Of a stretch of 6,275 nucleotides of DNA, positions 4,978 through 6,275 are shown one piece after another. The stretch lies in assembly GCA_023662705.1 (NCBI GenBank), contig JAMPIM010000069.1, positions 1-6,275 of the forward strand, in the 5' to 3' direction. A model generated the notes under the pieces. That model worked only from the letters and a program-made list of their open reading frames with translations, was not told where the DNA came from and did not search any database. The translations under genes and the position numbers were made by a program. Every line of letters begins with the position of its first letter. Position 1 is the stretch's first letter. Source of the DNA: Candidatus Gastranaerophilales bacterium (lineage in GTDB: Bacteria; Cyanobacteriota; Vampirovibrionia; Gastranaerophilales; Gastranaerophilaceae).

Positions 4978-5521
4978 ATTTATTAACGAAGAGATTAAAT
5001 ACATAGGTTCACAACTTGCACCACATTGGATTTATAAAAACTTCCATATTCAAGGAGATGCTATTGTTGCATTTATCGGAGAATGCAAAGTTGATTTAAC
5101 AGAAATGGTTGATATTGAAGATGTTATCAATAACGAACCTATTTACAGCAAACTTATGCTCAGCTTTATTTCAGAACAGTTTGGAATAGGATTGGTTGAG
5201 GGAGTTTTAAGACAAAGATTATTAATTACAATTATCAAAGAACTTTTGGAAGAAAAAGGTGTTTTTGTTGTACGAAATGGTGATGATTTAATGATTGATA
5301 ACAGAAAGCTTTCCGTTTCTATTGCAACAAAATCAATTACTTCCGTACTAATTCATACAGGCTTAAATATTCTTTCAGAAGGAGCTCCTGTTCAAGCTTC
5401 AGGATTGAAAAGCGAACTTGGAATTGAAAATATTGAAGAATTTGCTCAAGAAGTTATGAAAAGATACTCGGAAGAGTTGGAAGATATTGTACTGGCATCT
5501 TCTAAAGTCAGAGGTGTTTAA
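4967..5521 (+). CDS. DUF366 family protein
   Basis: A 184-aa cytoplasmic protein that I recognise as DUF366 (COG2029), a family without an established function. Family-like signatures are IGSQLAPHWIYKNF (13-26), GDAIVAFIGEC (30-40) and MVDIEDV (47-53). The C-terminal half holds RNGDDLMIDNRKLSVSIAT (103-121), then LIHTGLNI (128-135) and a final KVRGV. The spacing of that Lys and the later GLN recalls the KxxG…GxGxN pattern of lipoate/biotin ligases, so a ligase-like fold is possible (inference). No signal peptide or membrane segment is present. The start is ATG 4967; ATG 4964 is equally possible and TTG 4958 less so. None has a good ribosome site, but the gene overlaps the end of queC by 11 bp, so translation is probably coupled. 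This tight linkage suggests a role alongside 7-deazaguanine synthesis, but it is not proof. Confidence 0.83.
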   Translation: MKTKFINEEIKYIGSQLAPHWIYKNFHIQGDAIVAFIGECKVDLTEMVDIEDVINNEPIYSKLMLSFISEQFGIGLVEGVLRQRLLITIIKELLEEKGVFVVRNGDDLMIDNRKLSVSIATKSITSVLIHTGLNILSEGAPVQASGLKSELGIENIEEFAQEVMKRYSEELEDIVLASSKVRGV

Positions 5522-5523
5522 TT

Positions 5524-6114
5524 ATGGCAGCAGGTTACAAAAAATATATGAAGAAAAATGCAACAAAAGATTATGGATTATTAAAATTATTTATAATCTC
5601 ATTCTTTGGAATGCTTCTTGTATTTACATTTTTAATTAAAACTCTTTCTCCATCTGTAGATGTTTCCATCGGCGGAGATAAGCAGGAAACCGAAATTGAC
5701 AACTCTGAAGAAATAAAAAAGATTGTTGATGGCAGACTTGCAATGATACAGGATGAAGATCAAGGCAAAAATTTTTCTGATTTAATGAAAAAAGCCGAAG
5801 AAGAAAAAACTCAAACAGAGCCTGTCATTTCTGAAACAGCTAAAGAGGATTCTGTTGCCGAAGCATTGAAAACAAATGTTTCAGACCCTGTTTATAAAGT
5901 ATTTATAGGAACTTATACTTCCGCAGAGCAGGCAAAAGTTGCAAAAGATATTATAGTTGAAGGCGGTTCAAATCTTACGCCGATTGTTAAATGTATTGGT
6001 TCAAATAACTATACGCTTCAAGTTGGAATTTTTAAGAATAAGCAGAGTGCTGAAGGGCTCTTGTACACTATCCAACAGAACCATTTACCGGGTAGGATTG
6101 TACAGGATTATTAA
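5524..6114 (+). CDS. Membrane-anchored SPOR-domain protein
   Basis: A 196-aa single-pass membrane protein. ATG 5524 has GAGGTG (5511-5516) at a 7-nt spacing, and only 2 bp separate it from the DUF366 stop. A short basic N-terminus (KKYMKK) precedes one membrane segment at about residues 19-40, giving an N-in topology. Residues 45-120 form a polar, acidic and Lys/Glu-rich linker. Residues 123-196 form a SPOR domain: VYKVFIGTYTSAEQAKVAKD, then YTLQVGIFKNKQSAEGLLYT and a closing RIVQDY. SPOR domains bind glycan strands stripped of stem peptides at the division septum, so this protein is probably a cell-envelope or division factor acting outside the membrane. Its place in the operon with queC may reflect shared transcription rather than shared function. 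No rho-independent terminator is clear after its stop. Confidence 0.88.
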   Translation: MAAGYKKYMKKNATKDYGLLKLFIISFFGMLLVFTFLIKTLSPSVDVSIGGDKQETEIDNSEEIKKIVDGRLAMIQDEDQGKNFSDLMKKAEEEKTQTEPVISETAKEDSVAEALKTNVSDPVYKVFIGTYTSAEQAKVAKDIIVEGGSNLTPIVKCIGSNNYTLQVGIFKNKQSAEGLLYTIQQNHLPGRIVQDY

Positions 6115-6166
6115 TTGTTAAAAAAATCTTTACATCGTGAAACATTTTAACTAAATTAAAAAAGTT

Positions 6167-6177
6167 TATGATACACT
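6167..6177 (+). promoter_or_regulatory. Possible promoter element for the gene at 6243
   Basis: Two overlapping -10-like boxes lie in the 128-bp gap after the SPOR gene. TATGAT (6167-6172) matches five of six positions. TGATACACT (6169-6177) has the TGn extended -10 form. Neither has a convincing -35 box at 16-18 nt. The AT-rich gap is the right place for a new transcription start. Otherwise the gap holds only the ribosome site (AGGAG, 6231-6235) and no strong hairpin. Confidence 0.3.
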
Positions 6178-6242
6178 ACAGTAAAGAGACATCCGCAAGG
6201 GGAATTAAGAAGACTATCACAGGTTAATATAGGAGACGTTTA

Positions 6243-6275
6243 ATGCCTAATTATTTGACAAAGGAAGAGATAAGA
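6243..6275 (+). CDS. 5' end of a further gene, product unknown (runs off the window)
   Basis: ATG 6243 is preceded by AGGAG (6231-6235) with a 7-nt spacer, a strong ribosome site. Only eleven codons are visible (MPNYLTKEEIR), all open. That is too little to name a family. The 128-bp gap before it, and possible -10 boxes inside that gap, suggest it may start a new transcription unit, though read-through from the SPOR gene cannot be excluded because no terminator is clear. Confidence 0.65.
   Translation, partial: MPNYLTKEEIR

Noticed and set aside
6117..6151. GTTAAAA…TTTTAAC inverted repeat after the SPOR gene as a terminator
   Set aside because: The stem is pure A/T with a 21-nt loop and lacks a T tail directly after it, so it is too weak to call.
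6192..6203. TCCGCAAGGGGA mini-hairpin before the last gene as a riboswitch or leader stem
   Set aside because: Only two or three base pairs around a GCAA loop, and no surrounding helices. No match to a known riboswitch such as preQ1.
1..6275. CRISPR arrays, tRNA or rRNA genes, insertion sequences, attachment sites
   Set aside because: I saw no regularly spaced repeats, no cloverleaf, no transposase and no terminal inverted repeats with target duplications.

Overview
The window is AT-rich (roughly one third G+C, judged by eye) bacterial DNA with densely packed genes and mostly clear Shine-Dalgarno sequences. Low G+C, lineage-specific Gly/Ala-rich membrane-associated proteins, and a HEAT-repeat / QueC / DUF366 / SPOR gene row suggest a gut member of Vampirovibrionia (Melainabacteria; Gastranaerophilales). 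This placement rests on overall protein style, not on a marker gene, and is moderate at best.

The left half (1-3150) holds four genes of unknown function in alternating orientation, each apparently its own transcription unit. They are a 158-aa helical protein (+, GTG start), a 520-aa protein with a Gly/Ala-rich hydrophobic hairpin (-), a 227-aa multi-segment membrane protein (+), and a 51-aa protein (-) with a perfect AGGAGG ribosome site. The last two converge on one shared bidirectional rho-independent terminator at 2944-2977.

The divergent intergenic region 3139-3353 is unusually rich in symmetric elements. It has a 9-bp inverted repeat abutting the small gene's ribosome site, a short GC-rich hairpin, a 16-bp operator-like palindrome, and a small inverted repeat with a flanking direct repeat.

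The right half is a tight co-directional operon: a HEAT-repeat protein, queC (7-cyano-7-deazaguanine synthase), a DUF366 protein, and a membrane-anchored SPOR-domain protein. HEAT/queC and queC/DUF366 overlap by about 8 and 11 bp, and DUF366 and the SPOR gene are 2 bp apart, so translation is probably coupled. The 5' end of the HEAT gene looks frameshifted by one base in an A run at 3363-3366, so its true start is probably upstream at 3280. After a 128-bp gap another + strand gene starts at 6243 and runs off the window.

The only recognisable pathway enzyme is QueC (preQ0, the precursor of queuosine and related 7-deazaguanines). No other 7-deazaguanine gene is visible. The best candidates for something new are the QueC-DUF366-HEAT association, the symmetric control region in front of it, and the unassigned left-hand gene set.
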